Of a stretch of 64,000 nucleotides of DNA, positions 47,301 to 56,038 are shown piece by piece (within the stretch, counting starts at the first letter, position 1; the number at the start of each line of letters is the position of its first letter). Below the pieces are notes generated by a model. That model ran no database searches, had not been told where the DNA came from, and worked only from the letters and a program-made list of their open reading frames with translations. The position numbers and the translations under genes are program-made. Source of the stretch: Arhodomonas sp051195215 (GTDB lineage Bacteria; Pseudomonadota; Gammaproteobacteria; Nitrococcales; Nitrococcaceae); assembly GCF_051195215.1 (NCBI RefSeq), contig NZ_JBNAZM010000019.1, positions 1 through 64,000 of the forward strand, read 5' to 3'.

Positions 47301-50300
47301 TGCTCGTGCTTTCCGCGAAGGACGACGAGCGCCTTCGTGCCTACGCCGCACACGCCGCCGACTTCCTGGAGCAGTCGCACGCGCCCCTGCGTGACCTCGC
47401 CTACACCATGCAGGTGGGACGCGAGGCGTTCGACACCCGGCTCGCGGTACTGGGCCGGGAGGGCTCCGAGCTGGTCACGGCGCTACGGCGCTATGCCGAA
47501 GGCGGCCCCCGCCCGGAGCCCGGCGACGGCGAGCTCGCGACACTCGCCGAGCGCTGGCTTTCGGGCAGCGATGTCGATTTTGCCGCCTGGCACGCGTCGC
47601 GGCCGGGTCCGCGGCCACGCCGCGTCCGGGCACCGTTGTTCCCCTTCGCCCGCGAACGGTACTGGATCCCGCTGAAGGCGGACTTCGGCACCCGGTCGCT
47701 GCACCCGCTGATCGACGCCAACGATTCGACGGTCCACGAGCTGCGATTCCGCAAGACACTGCGGGCGAACGATCCCTTCGTGCGCGATCACGTCATCGAG
47801 GGACGCGGGCTCCTGGCCGGTGCCGCGGTCCTCGAGATGGTGCGCGCCGCCGCCGGATACGCCGAGCCGTCTGCGGACCATGCCCTGAAAGACGTGGTCT
47901 GGGGACGCCCCATCGACGTCGACGCCGGAGAGCTCACGGTCTACGTGGCTTTCGCCGCGGCAAACGGGGGCCTGCGTTTCGAGGTGTACAGCGAGGCGGG
48001 GGACGACAGGGTCACCCACGCCCGCGGTCAGACCGCCGCGCCGGAGGCCGGAACGCCCGCCGCTGTCGACCTGGACGCCGTCCGCACCCGCCTGGCCAGG
48101 GTCAGGGAACGGGACACCGTATACGCGGACTACAACCGCGCAGGATTCGCCTACGGCCCCTCGTTCCAGGTCATCGAGGAAGTCTTCAGCGGGCCGTCGG
48201 AGGCGTTGCTGCAACTGAGAGTGCCGGTTTCCGGCTCGGCGTGCGAGCTTCCTCCCGCCGTGCTCGACGGTGCGCTGCGCGCGTGCCACTGGGTGGGGCG
48301 CAGCACGTCGCCGGAACCCGGGGAGCTCGCCGTTCCCTTCAGCCTGGGCGCCCTGGAGGCGCACGGTTCACTGCCGGAGACCTGTTACGCCTACGCCCGT
48401 TTCGAAGACGGGCCGGATTCCGCGCGTCGCTTCAGCGTTTCGCTACACGACGGGCAGGGTCGTGTCCTCGCGGTGGTGCGCGATTTCGTCGGACGCACCC
48501 TGGGTACCGAGGCCCCCGCCGACACGGCACTCGCAGCGCCCCGCCTCTACGAACCGTGCTGGCTGCCGGCGCCCGAGCCCGCCCCGGACGACGCCCGCGG
48601 TGACCGCACGCTGGTGGTGCTCGGCCAGGTCGACGGGCTCGCGTCCGCCCTGACCGCAGGCGGCACGTGGAACCAGGTGGTGGAAGCCCCCGCGGATGCC
48701 GACGGACTTATCGACAGGCTCCAGTCCCTGGCCACGCCCGAGGGATTCGACCTGGCCCTGGTCGGCGAGCTCGCCGGGGCCGGGCGCGTCGATGCCACGA
48801 CACCCGCTTCGGCTGAATGCCTCGATGCGCACCTGAACCGTTCCTGCCAAGCGCTGCTGCAGATCGTCCGGGCCGTGGACAGTGGCGCCGTCACGGGCCG
48901 GGTCCGCGCGGTCGTCGTGCACGCCCAGGACCAGGGCGCCGACCGACCCGAACAGGCCGCCGTCGCCGGGTTCGCGCAATCCATGGCCGCCATTCACCCG
49001 CGGGTGGAGCTCGCCACGCTGGGCCTGCCGGCCGGCACCGCGGCGGCCGGGGTGGCGTCGGCACTCGCGGCCGAGCTCGGCGGCACACGCCGGGCCGGGG
49101 AGCTGGAGACGCGGCGTACCGCGTCGGGCACGCGCGAGGTCCGGAGCCTGCGGCCGGCAGAAGTCGGGCCGCAGTCGGACGTGCCCCTGCGAACGGGTGG
49201 TGTTTACGTGCTCACCGGCGGGCATGGCGCCATCGGCCGCGTGCTCGCCGAACACCTCGCGCGCCACTACCGCGCGCGGCTGGTACTGCTCGGCCGCTCG
49301 GAACCCGACGAGGCCACCGCCCGCTGGCATGAGCAATTGACCGGACTCGGCGCCGAAGTGCTGGCGCTGCGCGCGGACGTCTCCCGGGCAGAGTCGCTGG
49401 AGGCCGCGCTCCAGACCGCGCGCCGCCACTTCGACGCGCTCAATGGGGTATTCCACCTGGCCGGCGCGGTCGCGGCCGGGCGCGCCACCGACGCGGACCC
49501 CGACCAGTTCGCCGCCGGGCTCGCGGCCAAGGCGCTGGGCGTGTGGCACCTCGACTGGCTGACCCGCGAGGACGACCTCGATGCCTTCGTCATCTTTTCC
49601 TCGATTTCCTCGCTGATCGGCGATTTCGGCACCGCCAGCTACGCCATCGGCAACCGTTTCGCCGACCTGTTCGCGGTGCGCCGCGACCAGTGGGTCCGGG
49701 ACGGCCTGCGCAAAGGACGCAGCCTGTCGCTGGCGTGGCCGCTGTGGGATGTCGGTGGCGTCGACACCCAGGTCACGGAGCGGGAGCTGGCCACCTATGC
49801 GCGCCGCACCGGCATGGGCGCGCTCACCGCCGCGCAGGGCCTTGCCGCGTTCGACCGGTCACTGACGCATGCGAAACCGTGGCTGGTGCCGGCCCACGGC
49901 GAAGCGACCGCCATGGATGCGGCACTGCTGGGAACCCGCCCGCAGTCCGGGGACGCGCCCGTTACCGCTGCCCCAGCGCACACGCCAGCACCCTCGCATG
50001 GGCGCGAGCAGCGCGCGCAGCTCGTGGACCACCTGCGCGAGGCGCTCTCCTCGGTGCTGAAGCTCCCCCCGGGAAAACTCGACAGCCGCGTGCCCCTCGA
50101 AGACTACGGGTTCGATTCCGTGCTCGTGATGGACGCCGACGCGCGGCTCGGCAAGGACTTCCCGGGCCTCACGGCCACCGTGTTCTTCGATTGCCGGACG
50201 GTGGACGCCCTCGCGGACCACATCCTGGAGCGCCATGCCGACGACGTGGCCCGCCTGTTCCCCGCGCCCAGCGACCCGGCGCCGTCGCAGGCAGCCCCCG

Positions 50301-53300
50301 CCACGCCGGACGTCCCGCGCACCACGGCCACCGTGACATCGCGCCCGCCGGCCCCGGCGCAGCCCCCGGGCGAGCAGGAGCCCATTGCGATCATCGGCGT
50401 CAGTGGGCGCTACCCCCAGGCCGATGATCTGGACGAGCTGTGGGCCAACCTGGCGGCCGCGCGAGACGCGGTGACGGAAATCCCCCGGGACCGCTGGGAT
50501 GCCAACGCCCTCTTCTCGACGGACCCGGCCGCGCCCGGGCACAGCTATGGCCGTTGGGGCGGATTCATCTCGGACGTGGACGCGTTCGACTCGCTCTTCT
50601 TCCAGATCGCGCCGAAGCAGGCCCGCTCCATGGATCCCCAGGAGCGCCTGTTTCTCGAGACGGCCTGGGCCGCCATGGAGAATGCGGGCTACCCGCCGTC
50701 GCGCATCCCGGCCCCTCGTTTCGGCGGCCAGGGACACGACGCGGGTGTCTTCGTCGGTGTCATGTGGGACGACTACGCGGTGCTGGGTGCGACCGAATCG
50801 GCGCGCGGCAACCCCCAGGTGGTCCTGGCCAACCGCTCGTCCATCGCCAACCAGGTCTCCTATTTCGGCGACTTCCGGGGGCCGAGTGTCGTCACCGATA
50901 CCGCCTGCTCCGCATCCCTCGTGGCCCTGCACCAGGCCTGCGAGAGCATCCGCCGCGGCGAGTGCCGCTATGCGATCGCGGGAGGCGTCAACGTCTCGGT
51001 GCACCCGGACAAGTATGTCCACTTGAGCCGCAAGTCGATGCTCGCCAGCGACGGCCGCTGCCGCGCTTTCGGCGCGGGCGGCAGCGGCTATGTGCCGGGA
51101 GAGGGCGTGGGTGCGGTGATGCTCAAGCGCCTGTCGGAGGCCGTGGAAGACGGGGACACCATCCACGCCGTGATCAAGGCCACCGCGGTCAACCATGGCG
51201 GACGCACCAGCGGGTACACGGTCCCCAACCCGCGCGCGCAGCAGGCGCTGGTGGAGCAGGCGCTGGCGACGGCCGGCGTGGACGCCCGGACCATCGGCTG
51301 CGTGGAGGCCCACGGCACCGGCACCGAGCTGGGTGACCCCATCGAGCACGACGCGCTCGCCGGTGCGTTCGGCAAGCACACGCAGGACACGCGGTTCTGC
51401 GCGCTGGGGTCGATCAAGTCGGCCATCGGCCACCTGGAGGGCGCGGCGGGCATTGCGGGTCTGACCAAGGCGGTGCTGCAGCTCCGCCACCGGACACTGC
51501 TGCCCACCCTGCACGCCGAGACACTCAATCCGGTCATCGATTTCGAACGATCGCCCTTCGTTGTCCCGCAGCACGCCACACCGTGGCGCCCGGTCGTCGG
51601 CGACGACGGCCGCGAGCTGCCCCGCCGGGCCGCGGTGAGCTCCTTCGGCGCCGGGGGCACCAACGCCCACGTGATTCTGGAGGAGTACCCGGCGGAAGTC
51701 CCCGCTGCCGCCGAACCCGGGTCACCGGAGCTCATCGTGCTCTCGGCGCGCGACGAGGAGCGCCTGCGGGTCTACGCCGCCCGGCTCGCCGAAGCGCTGC
51801 GCCCCGGGGAGAACGAGGCCGCGCCGCGCCTCGCCGATGTCGCCTACACCCTGCGCGTGGGGCGCGAACCCCTGGCAGAGCGCCTGGCGTTCGTGGCCCA
51901 CGACCTGGCGGAGGCCGCCGAGGGCCTCGCCGCCTTCGGGCGGGGCGAAGCCGGACAGTGGCTGCACCGGGGGCGCGTCGACCAGCACCCGCCCCTGGCG
52001 ACGCTCTTCCGGGAGGGCGCGGGCAGCGAGGCGTTCCTCGCCGCGCAAATCGAGGCGGGTGAAGACGACATGCTCGCGCGGCTATGGGTCAGCGGCGTCA
52101 CCCTGGACTGGGACGTGATGCATCGCCTGCGCCCCGGCACGCGCCGGCGCGTACCCCTGCCCACCTATCCGTTCGAACGCGTGCGTCACTGGCTCGACCT
52201 CCAGTCCGAGGCAGCAGCCTCGGCACCGCCGCGGGCAGCCACCGCGTCGACATCCGGCCGCGACCCCTGGCGCAAGACCCTCGCGGCGAGCGCCCCGGTG
52301 CTGCGGGACCACGTGGTCGACGGACGCTGCATCCTGCCCGGCGTCGGTCACCTGGACCTGGTCGCCGAGGCCTGCGGCGGCCTGCAGGGCCGCGCGCTCA
52401 CAGACGTCCGCTGGATCGCCCCCCTCGCCGTGGGCGGTCGCCCCGTGGAGGCACGTGTGCGTATCGACGGGGCGGGCTATGAGGTGCTCGACGGCGACGG
52501 CAACGTCTGCTCCCGCGGGCAGCTCTCGGATGCGCCGGCCACGCCCGCATCGATCGACCTGTCGGCCCTGCGGGCAAGGCTCCACGAGGGACCAGGCCGC
52601 GATGAGTTCTACGCCATGCTGGAAGGCCAGGGCCTGCCCTACGGCCCCTTCTTCCGGCGCGTCACGCAGGTGTGGACCGGGCAGGACGAGGTGCTGGGCC
52701 GCATCGAAGCGGACGACGACAACGGCACCCACCCGCTGCACCCGGGCGTCCTCGACGCCGCGCTGCACATCATCGCGGCCCTGCTGGTGCGGCGCCGTGG
52801 GCCCGAAGCGCCGCCGATGCTCCCGTTCGCCGTCGACCGCGTGGAGGTATTCGGCCCGGTCCCCACGCGAGGCTTCTCCCATGTACGCGAGACGGCACGC
52901 GACCGATGCGACGTGACGCTCGTCGACGATGCCGGCCATGTGCGCGTGCGTCTGACCGGTCTGACCTACCGCGAATCCAGGCCCGCGCCGGTCTCTTACC
53001 GGGCCGCCTGGCGGGCCCGGCCCGCAACCGGGACGGCACGGCCCGCCCGTCGTGTCCTGTTGATGGCCGAGAACCCGGAATGCGCGCTCGCGCACGGCCT
53101 GGTTCGGGCCCACGACGACGCCAGCGTCGCGCGGCTTCCCGTCGAATCCGGCCTGGGCCCGACGGATCTGGACCGGGCGTTCGCCGGCGAGGTCCCCGAC
53201 CTGGTCTACTTCCTCGCGAGCGACACCGCGGCGGAGCTTCCCGAGACCTCCGACCTTCAGGCGCGGATGGAGCGGGGCGCCTACGCGTTCTACCACCTCG

Positions 53301-56038
53301 TCCGGGCCCTCGATCGCTACGCCACCCCGGAGCGACGCATCGGCGTCAAGGTCGTGACCACCGGCGTGTACCCCCTGGAGCACGACGACGCGTCCCACCC
53401 GGGCTCCGCGGCCCTGCCGGGCCTGGCGATGGTGGCGGGCAAGGAGTTTCCGAACCTCGAAGTCGCCATCCTCGACGTGCGCGCGGACGAATCCCGGGCC
53501 GCGGCGGCCGCTGTCGCGACCGAGCCGTTCCCGGCCCGGACCGTGCCCGTATCCCTGCGTGGCGGCGTGCGCCGCGAGCGCGTCCTGGAGGCGGTGGAGC
53601 TGGGCGACGGCCCCTCCCGCTTCCGCCACGGCGGGGTCTACCTCATCGTCGGCGGCCTGGGGGCCGTGGGCAGGGACACCTGCCGCCATCTCGCGCGCAC
53701 GTACCGGGCAAAGCTGGTGATCGTCGGCCGTTCGCCACTGGATGAACGCCGGCGCGAGGCGCTGGCGGAGCTGGAAGCGGCGGGCGCGGAAGTCCGCTAC
53801 ATCGCCGCGGACGCCACCGTACCCGCCGAGCTCGAGGCCGCCGTGCGGCAAGCCAAGGAGGCCTTCGGCGCGCTGCATGGCGTGATCCACGCCGCGATGG
53901 TGCTGATCAACCGCCCCTTGCAGGCGCTCCCGGAAAACGAGCTGGGTGCGGCGCTGGACGCCAAGGCGGCCTCCACCCTGGCGCTGCTGCGCGCCATACG
54001 GAACGAGCCGCTGGACTTCGCCCTTTTCTACTCCTCGGGGGTCGTCTTCGAGGGCAATTACGGCCAGGCCGGCTACGCGGCGGGATGCACCTTCGCCGAT
54101 GCCTACGCCCTGCATGAGGCACGTACGCTCGCCTTCCCGGTGCGGGTACTGAACCTGGGCTACTGGCACGCCGGTGGCGACGAGGAGCGCGAGCGGGTGC
54201 TGCGACGTGTCCGGGCCGCCGGAATCCGGCCACTGTCCGCCGCCCGCGGCATGGCCGTGGTCGAGCGGATGCTCCGCTCCGAGCTCCCCCAGGTCCTCGC
54301 CCTGGATGCGGAGCCGGGCATTCTCGACAACCTGGGCGTGCAACGCGACCGCAGGCTGGCGCCGTCGGCGACGCCGGTACCGGCGGTCGCGCCGCGGGTA
54401 CGCTTCGCCGAAGAAACCCTGAGCAACCCCGCGCTGACGGACCACCAGAGGGCCACGGCAGAGCTCGAACGCCTCTCGCCGTGTCTTCTCGCCGACGCGC
54501 TGGCACGACTGGGGCTGTTCGAGCAGGTTAGCGCGACGGCCACCCCGTCCGAGCTCGCCGAGCGCCTGGGCATCGTTTCGCAACATCGAGCCCTCTTCGA
54601 GCTCCAGCTCGATGCCCTGGTGGAAGCGGGCTTTCTGGAGCGGCAAGGCGGCGGAGTACGGCGTGGCGAGCGCGACATCGAGCCCGGAACCGGGCAGGCG
54701 CTTGCGCAGCTCGTCGCCCGCCATCCGAGCGTGGAGGCGCTGGCGTCGCTGCTGCAGGACTGCCTCTCGGCCCTGCCGGACATCCTCACGGGCCGGCGCG
54801 ACGCCATGGAGATCCTCTTCCCCGATGGGTCGCCGGAGCGGGTCGCGGCGCTCTACGAGGGCGACCCCGTGACCGACCTGTGCAACGCCGAGCTCGCCCG
54901 CCTGGTGGTGGAGCAGGTCGAGGCGCGACGCCGGGCCGAGCCCCATCGCCGCGTACGCGTGCTGGAAGTGGGCGCCGGCACCGGCGGCTCCAGTGCCGTC
55001 GTCCTCGAGGCGCTGCGGCACCACGGGGACGCGGTCGAATACGTCTTCACCGACATTTCGCCGGGCTTCGTGCGCAAGGGCCGCGGGCGCTTCGCCGAGC
55101 GCTATCCGTTCGCCCGCTTCGAGGCGCTCGACATCGAGAAGGATCCCTCGGGCCAGATCGGCGACGCAGGCAACTACGATGTCGTGCTCGCCACCAACGT
55201 CGTCCACGCCACCCGCGAGCTCGTGGCATCGCTGCGCAACATCCGGCGCCTACTGCGGGGGGACGGCGTGCTCCTGCTCAACGAGGGTACCCGCGCCCAG
55301 CACCAGCTCGCGCTGATCTTCGGGCTGACCTCGGGCTGGTGGCTGTTCACCGACGGTGAGTACCGCCTGCCGCATTCACCACTGGCCAGTGAACGCCAGT
55401 GGCGCGACGTGCTCAGTGAGACGGATTTCGAGCGCATCAGCGCGGGCGCCCCGCGCACGGAAGCGGGAGCGCTCTTTCAGAGCGTCATCGCCGCGGTCGC
55501 CGACGGCCTGGACGCGCGGGACGTCGCGACGGCCCCCGACGCGGCGCAGGCGACACCTCCACGGACACCGCCGGCGGCGACACCGGCGGCGGCCCCGTCC
55601 CCTGCCGGCGCCGGCGATGCGTTGGAGCAGGTCACGAGCGTGTTCGCACGCGTGCTGGAGATGCAGCCGGAGCAGCTGGATCCCGACCTGACGTTCGAGA
55701 ACTACGGTGTCGATTCGCTGGTCGCTCTGGAGCTGACCCGCGGGCTCGAGGAAGTCTACGGCCCGCTGCCTTCGACGCTGCTGTTCGAGCAGATCACCAT
55801 GCGGCGCGTCGCGGAATTCTGCGGGGCACGAGCCACGCCCACGCCCCCCGCGGCGGATCCCGCCGAGCCACCGCCGCCCGACCCGGCCGCAGCCAACCCG
55901 GAAACGGCGCTCGCCGACGCCGCCAACGCCGGGCAGGACATCGACACCCTGGTGGAGAACCTGCCGGACGACGTGGTGGATCAACTCCTGGCGGAGCTGC
56001 TGCCCCAGGACCAACCAGGACAGGAGAACCCGGCATGA
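41375..56038 (+). CDS. Three-module PKS: KS-(AT fossil)-DH-KR-ACP-KS-DH-KR-ACP-KS-DH-KR-cMT-ACP
   Basis: This 4887-aa protein starts at a GTG that overlaps the upstream TGA (GTGA). Module 1: KS (13-430, Cys184), then an AT relic (about 450-700) in which the GHSxG element reads GDGVA at 597-601, DH (His743; NPALLDGA), KR (from about 1170) and ACP (Ser1449). Module 2: KS (from 1531, Cys1701), DH (His2139; the motif ends LLAG instead of LPG and PPAVLDG replaces HPxxxD, so activity is less certain), KR (from about 2608) and ACP (Ser2915). Module 3: KS (from 3001, Cys3178), DH (His3646, intact HVVDGRCILPG and HPGVLDAALH), KR (from 4087), C-methyltransferase (LEVGAGTGGS near 4530) and ACP (Ser4781). 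The KS domains of modules 2 and 3 look trans-AT type; the first resembles cis-AT KSs that follow NRPS modules. DH and KR in every module predict a conjugated triene with one C-methyl branch. It has no TE, so release or transfer occurs elsewhere. Confidence 0.92.
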   Translation: MTSSGADNVAETDIAIIGMTGRFPGADDIAAFWRLLREGQEGITRFSRDELEAAGVPASLLDDGRYVPAHGVIPDAELFDTAYFEFTPAEAQFTDPQHRILLTAGHAALENAGYDPLRFDGLISAYAGAAINTYLQQQVVPTVDQTTTSNHFAVMVGNDKDFLATRLAYKLDLKGPAYTVQTACSTSLVAIHLACQGLIAGECDMALAGGVTIKWPQTKGYLYEEGAILSNDGHVRTFDADASGTVLGNGVGVLVLKPLGDALRDRDTIHAVIKGTATNNDGSGKVSFAAPGAPGQTAVIREAHMVSGVPPRSLGYVEAHGTATRLGDPVEVSALTRAFRESTPDRGFCAIGSVKSNVGHLDAAAGVAGVIKTVLMMKHRALVPTVNFQTANPAIDFDDSPFRVSTETAPWRSDGPLRAGVSSFGIGGTNAHAVLEESPEPVPTGPSRPEQILVVSARTPTALRTAADELADYLEGGDVAPLADVAFTLAVGRRAHEYRIAVRGGERNALADALRAAEVPAQPGAGDISFVFGEDVADAAEIGQRWCEREAAFAEHWQAAWDAGARALSQPGAVFALQYALGRTWLGWGLEPAAIHGDGVAALAAACVAETLTLAEAMGRLRASDYEAPRPRPRGIPTRSATEDVRGLALGVEDGLWQAVARAWAHGAPVDWNAWFAGEERGRVPLPTYPFEGRRCWMKVPEASPEQAAGPGLHPMLDENVSTLDTMAYRSVRTGGEFYLADHRIDGEPVMPAVGYLEMARAGGELATGEAVQLRNVAFDQLLSYAPGPRATEVSLFREPRGIGFEIIDESRIYASGRLHTEAVDTPPDLDLDATSRRCGEVIDHQNCYAALKARGLDYGPRMRALSQVALGDREALGTLALPEGADLPGALLNPALLDGALHALVVLLSRSYEAASTRFLPLALDELNIHQHQPWNGTCQVHVRIDEAGEHSALANLSLVNGDGRVLARLHGLAVRVLEATRAPSPQAALWVRQWENAPAETADAATGPALVIAASEARRAALTGVLGTAGIDGTTACDFETPLESTNAPATVVVDEPEPAQALAVVQELLRLRPSAPVRVLLVHREDATGARPERAALAAFARTVRTEAPLLAIQTVGLADTVDEMAALSAELRSPGTDTEVRYAPQGRQVRSGVEPAPAEPAALREGGVYIVSGGAGGLGRTIGRWLAEQAGVQVVLLGRGAPPPDGLGERVTYRRVDVSDAEALPPVLAEVRTQLGPIRGVIHAAGALRDSFALHKTPDELDAVLTPKVAGLRALDAATSGDDLDFFVSFSSIAAHVGNAGQCDYAYANACLEAYAERSDRMTAIAWPMWAEGGMRQTEEAAADIAERTGFGVLPTETGLELLQQALGTRGAVIAAYGDEQRMAGALTRVTPSHASPAPDASAGQDDALYPSALRMLRELLAAETGLERDELTEDAPFERYGIDSLMITKLNRELERRFDGLSKTLFFEYTTLQELAGYFAGHHADALRETTGPREEPTAPAPSPSGTPRTTRIVRRERIPDQANADDAIAIVGMAGRYPMADDLDEFWANLAEGRDCIQEIPPDRWDSGRWFDPDPATPGRAHTRWGGFLRDVDRFDPLFFGISPRQAELMDPQERLFLQTAWHAMEDAGYRRADLSRRTVGVYAGVMYGEYQFHGALDVLREGGPLTGSSFATIANRVSYALDLSGPSMALDTMCSSSLTAIHLACESLRRGESELALAGGVNVSVHPYKYAFLSQGRFLSSDGRCRAFGAGGDGYVPGEGVGVVLLKPRAQAIADGDRILGVILGSAINHGARTHGYTVPSPRAQQRVISTAMEQAGVSPEDIGYIEAHGTGTSLGDPIEITGLTNAYASAGSEPGRWAVGSVKSNVGHLESAAGMAGLTKVVLQLDKHTLVPSLHADELNPNIDFARSPFRVQRERAPWPDSDGPRRAGLSSFGAGGANAHLVVEESPVPDPVEDRPAARQRADEPVLLVLSAKDDERLRAYAAHAADFLEQSHAPLRDLAYTMQVGREAFDTRLAVLGREGSELVTALRRYAEGGPRPEPGDGELATLAERWLSGSDVDFAAWHASRPGPRPRRVRAPLFPFARERYWIPLKADFGTRSLHPLIDANDSTVHELRFRKTLRANDPFVRDHVIEGRGLLAGAAVLEMVRAAAGYAEPSADHALKDVVWGRPIDVDAGELTVYVAFAAANGGLRFEVYSEAGDDRVTHARGQTAAPEAGTPAAVDLDAVRTRLARVRERDTVYADYNRAGFAYGPSFQVIEEVFSGPSEALLQLRVPVSGSACELPPAVLDGALRACHWVGRSTSPEPGELAVPFSLGALEAHGSLPETCYAYARFEDGPDSARRFSVSLHDGQGRVLAVVRDFVGRTLGTEAPADTALAAPRLYEPCWLPAPEPAPDDARGDRTLVVLGQVDGLASALTAGGTWNQVVEAPADADGLIDRLQSLATPEGFDLALVGELAGAGRVDATTPASAECLDAHLNRSCQALLQIVRAVDSGAVTGRVRAVVVHAQDQGADRPEQAAVAGFAQSMAAIHPRVELATLGLPAGTAAAGVASALAAELGGTRRAGELETRRTASGTREVRSLRPAEVGPQSDVPLRTGGVYVLTGGHGAIGRVLAEHLARHYRARLVLLGRSEPDEATARWHEQLTGLGAEVLALRADVSRAESLEAALQTARRHFDALNGVFHLAGAVAAGRATDADPDQFAAGLAAKALGVWHLDWLTREDDLDAFVIFSSISSLIGDFGTASYAIGNRFADLFAVRRDQWVRDGLRKGRSLSLAWPLWDVGGVDTQVTERELATYARRTGMGALTAAQGLAAFDRSLTHAKPWLVPAHGEATAMDAALLGTRPQSGDAPVTAAPAHTPAPSHGREQRAQLVDHLREALSSVLKLPPGKLDSRVPLEDYGFDSVLVMDADARLGKDFPGLTATVFFDCRTVDALADHILERHADDVARLFPAPSDPAPSQAAPATPDVPRTTATVTSRPPAPAQPPGEQEPIAIIGVSGRYPQADDLDELWANLAAARDAVTEIPRDRWDANALFSTDPAAPGHSYGRWGGFISDVDAFDSLFFQIAPKQARSMDPQERLFLETAWAAMENAGYPPSRIPAPRFGGQGHDAGVFVGVMWDDYAVLGATESARGNPQVVLANRSSIANQVSYFGDFRGPSVVTDTACSASLVALHQACESIRRGECRYAIAGGVNVSVHPDKYVHLSRKSMLASDGRCRAFGAGGSGYVPGEGVGAVMLKRLSEAVEDGDTIHAVIKATAVNHGGRTSGYTVPNPRAQQALVEQALATAGVDARTIGCVEAHGTGTELGDPIEHDALAGAFGKHTQDTRFCALGSIKSAIGHLEGAAGIAGLTKAVLQLRHRTLLPTLHAETLNPVIDFERSPFVVPQHATPWRPVVGDDGRELPRRAAVSSFGAGGTNAHVILEEYPAEVPAAAEPGSPELIVLSARDEERLRVYAARLAEALRPGENEAAPRLADVAYTLRVGREPLAERLAFVAHDLAEAAEGLAAFGRGEAGQWLHRGRVDQHPPLATLFREGAGSEAFLAAQIEAGEDDMLARLWVSGVTLDWDVMHRLRPGTRRRVPLPTYPFERVRHWLDLQSEAAASAPPRAATASTSGRDPWRKTLAASAPVLRDHVVDGRCILPGVGHLDLVAEACGGLQGRALTDVRWIAPLAVGGRPVEARVRIDGAGYEVLDGDGNVCSRGQLSDAPATPASIDLSALRARLHEGPGRDEFYAMLEGQGLPYGPFFRRVTQVWTGQDEVLGRIEADDDNGTHPLHPGVLDAALHIIAALLVRRRGPEAPPMLPFAVDRVEVFGPVPTRGFSHVRETARDRCDVTLVDDAGHVRVRLTGLTYRESRPAPVSYRAAWRARPATGTARPARRVLLMAENPECALAHGLVRAHDDASVARLPVESGLGPTDLDRAFAGEVPDLVYFLASDTAAELPETSDLQARMERGAYAFYHLVRALDRYATPERRIGVKVVTTGVYPLEHDDASHPGSAALPGLAMVAGKEFPNLEVAILDVRADESRAAAAAVATEPFPARTVPVSLRGGVRRERVLEAVELGDGPSRFRHGGVYLIVGGLGAVGRDTCRHLARTYRAKLVIVGRSPLDERRREALAELEAAGAEVRYIAADATVPAELEAAVRQAKEAFGALHGVIHAAMVLINRPLQALPENELGAALDAKAASTLALLRAIRNEPLDFALFYSSGVVFEGNYGQAGYAAGCTFADAYALHEARTLAFPVRVLNLGYWHAGGDEERERVLRRVRAAGIRPLSAARGMAVVERMLRSELPQVLALDAEPGILDNLGVQRDRRLAPSATPVPAVAPRVRFAEETLSNPALTDHQRATAELERLSPCLLADALARLGLFEQVSATATPSELAERLGIVSQHRALFELQLDALVEAGFLERQGGGVRRGERDIEPGTGQALAQLVARHPSVEALASLLQDCLSALPDILTGRRDAMEILFPDGSPERVAALYEGDPVTDLCNAELARLVVEQVEARRRAEPHRRVRVLEVGAGTGGSSAVVLEALRHHGDAVEYVFTDISPGFVRKGRGRFAERYPFARFEALDIEKDPSGQIGDAGNYDVVLATNVVHATRELVASLRNIRRLLRGDGVLLLNEGTRAQHQLALIFGLTSGWWLFTDGEYRLPHSPLASERQWRDVLSETDFERISAGAPRTEAGALFQSVIAAVADGLDARDVATAPDAAQATPPRTPPAATPAAAPSPAGAGDALEQVTSVFARVLEMQPEQLDPDLTFENYGVDSLVALELTRGLEEVYGPLPSTLLFEQITMRRVAEFCGARATPTPPAADPAEPPPPDPAAANPETALADAANAGQDIDTLVENLPDDVVDQLLAELLPQDQPGQENPA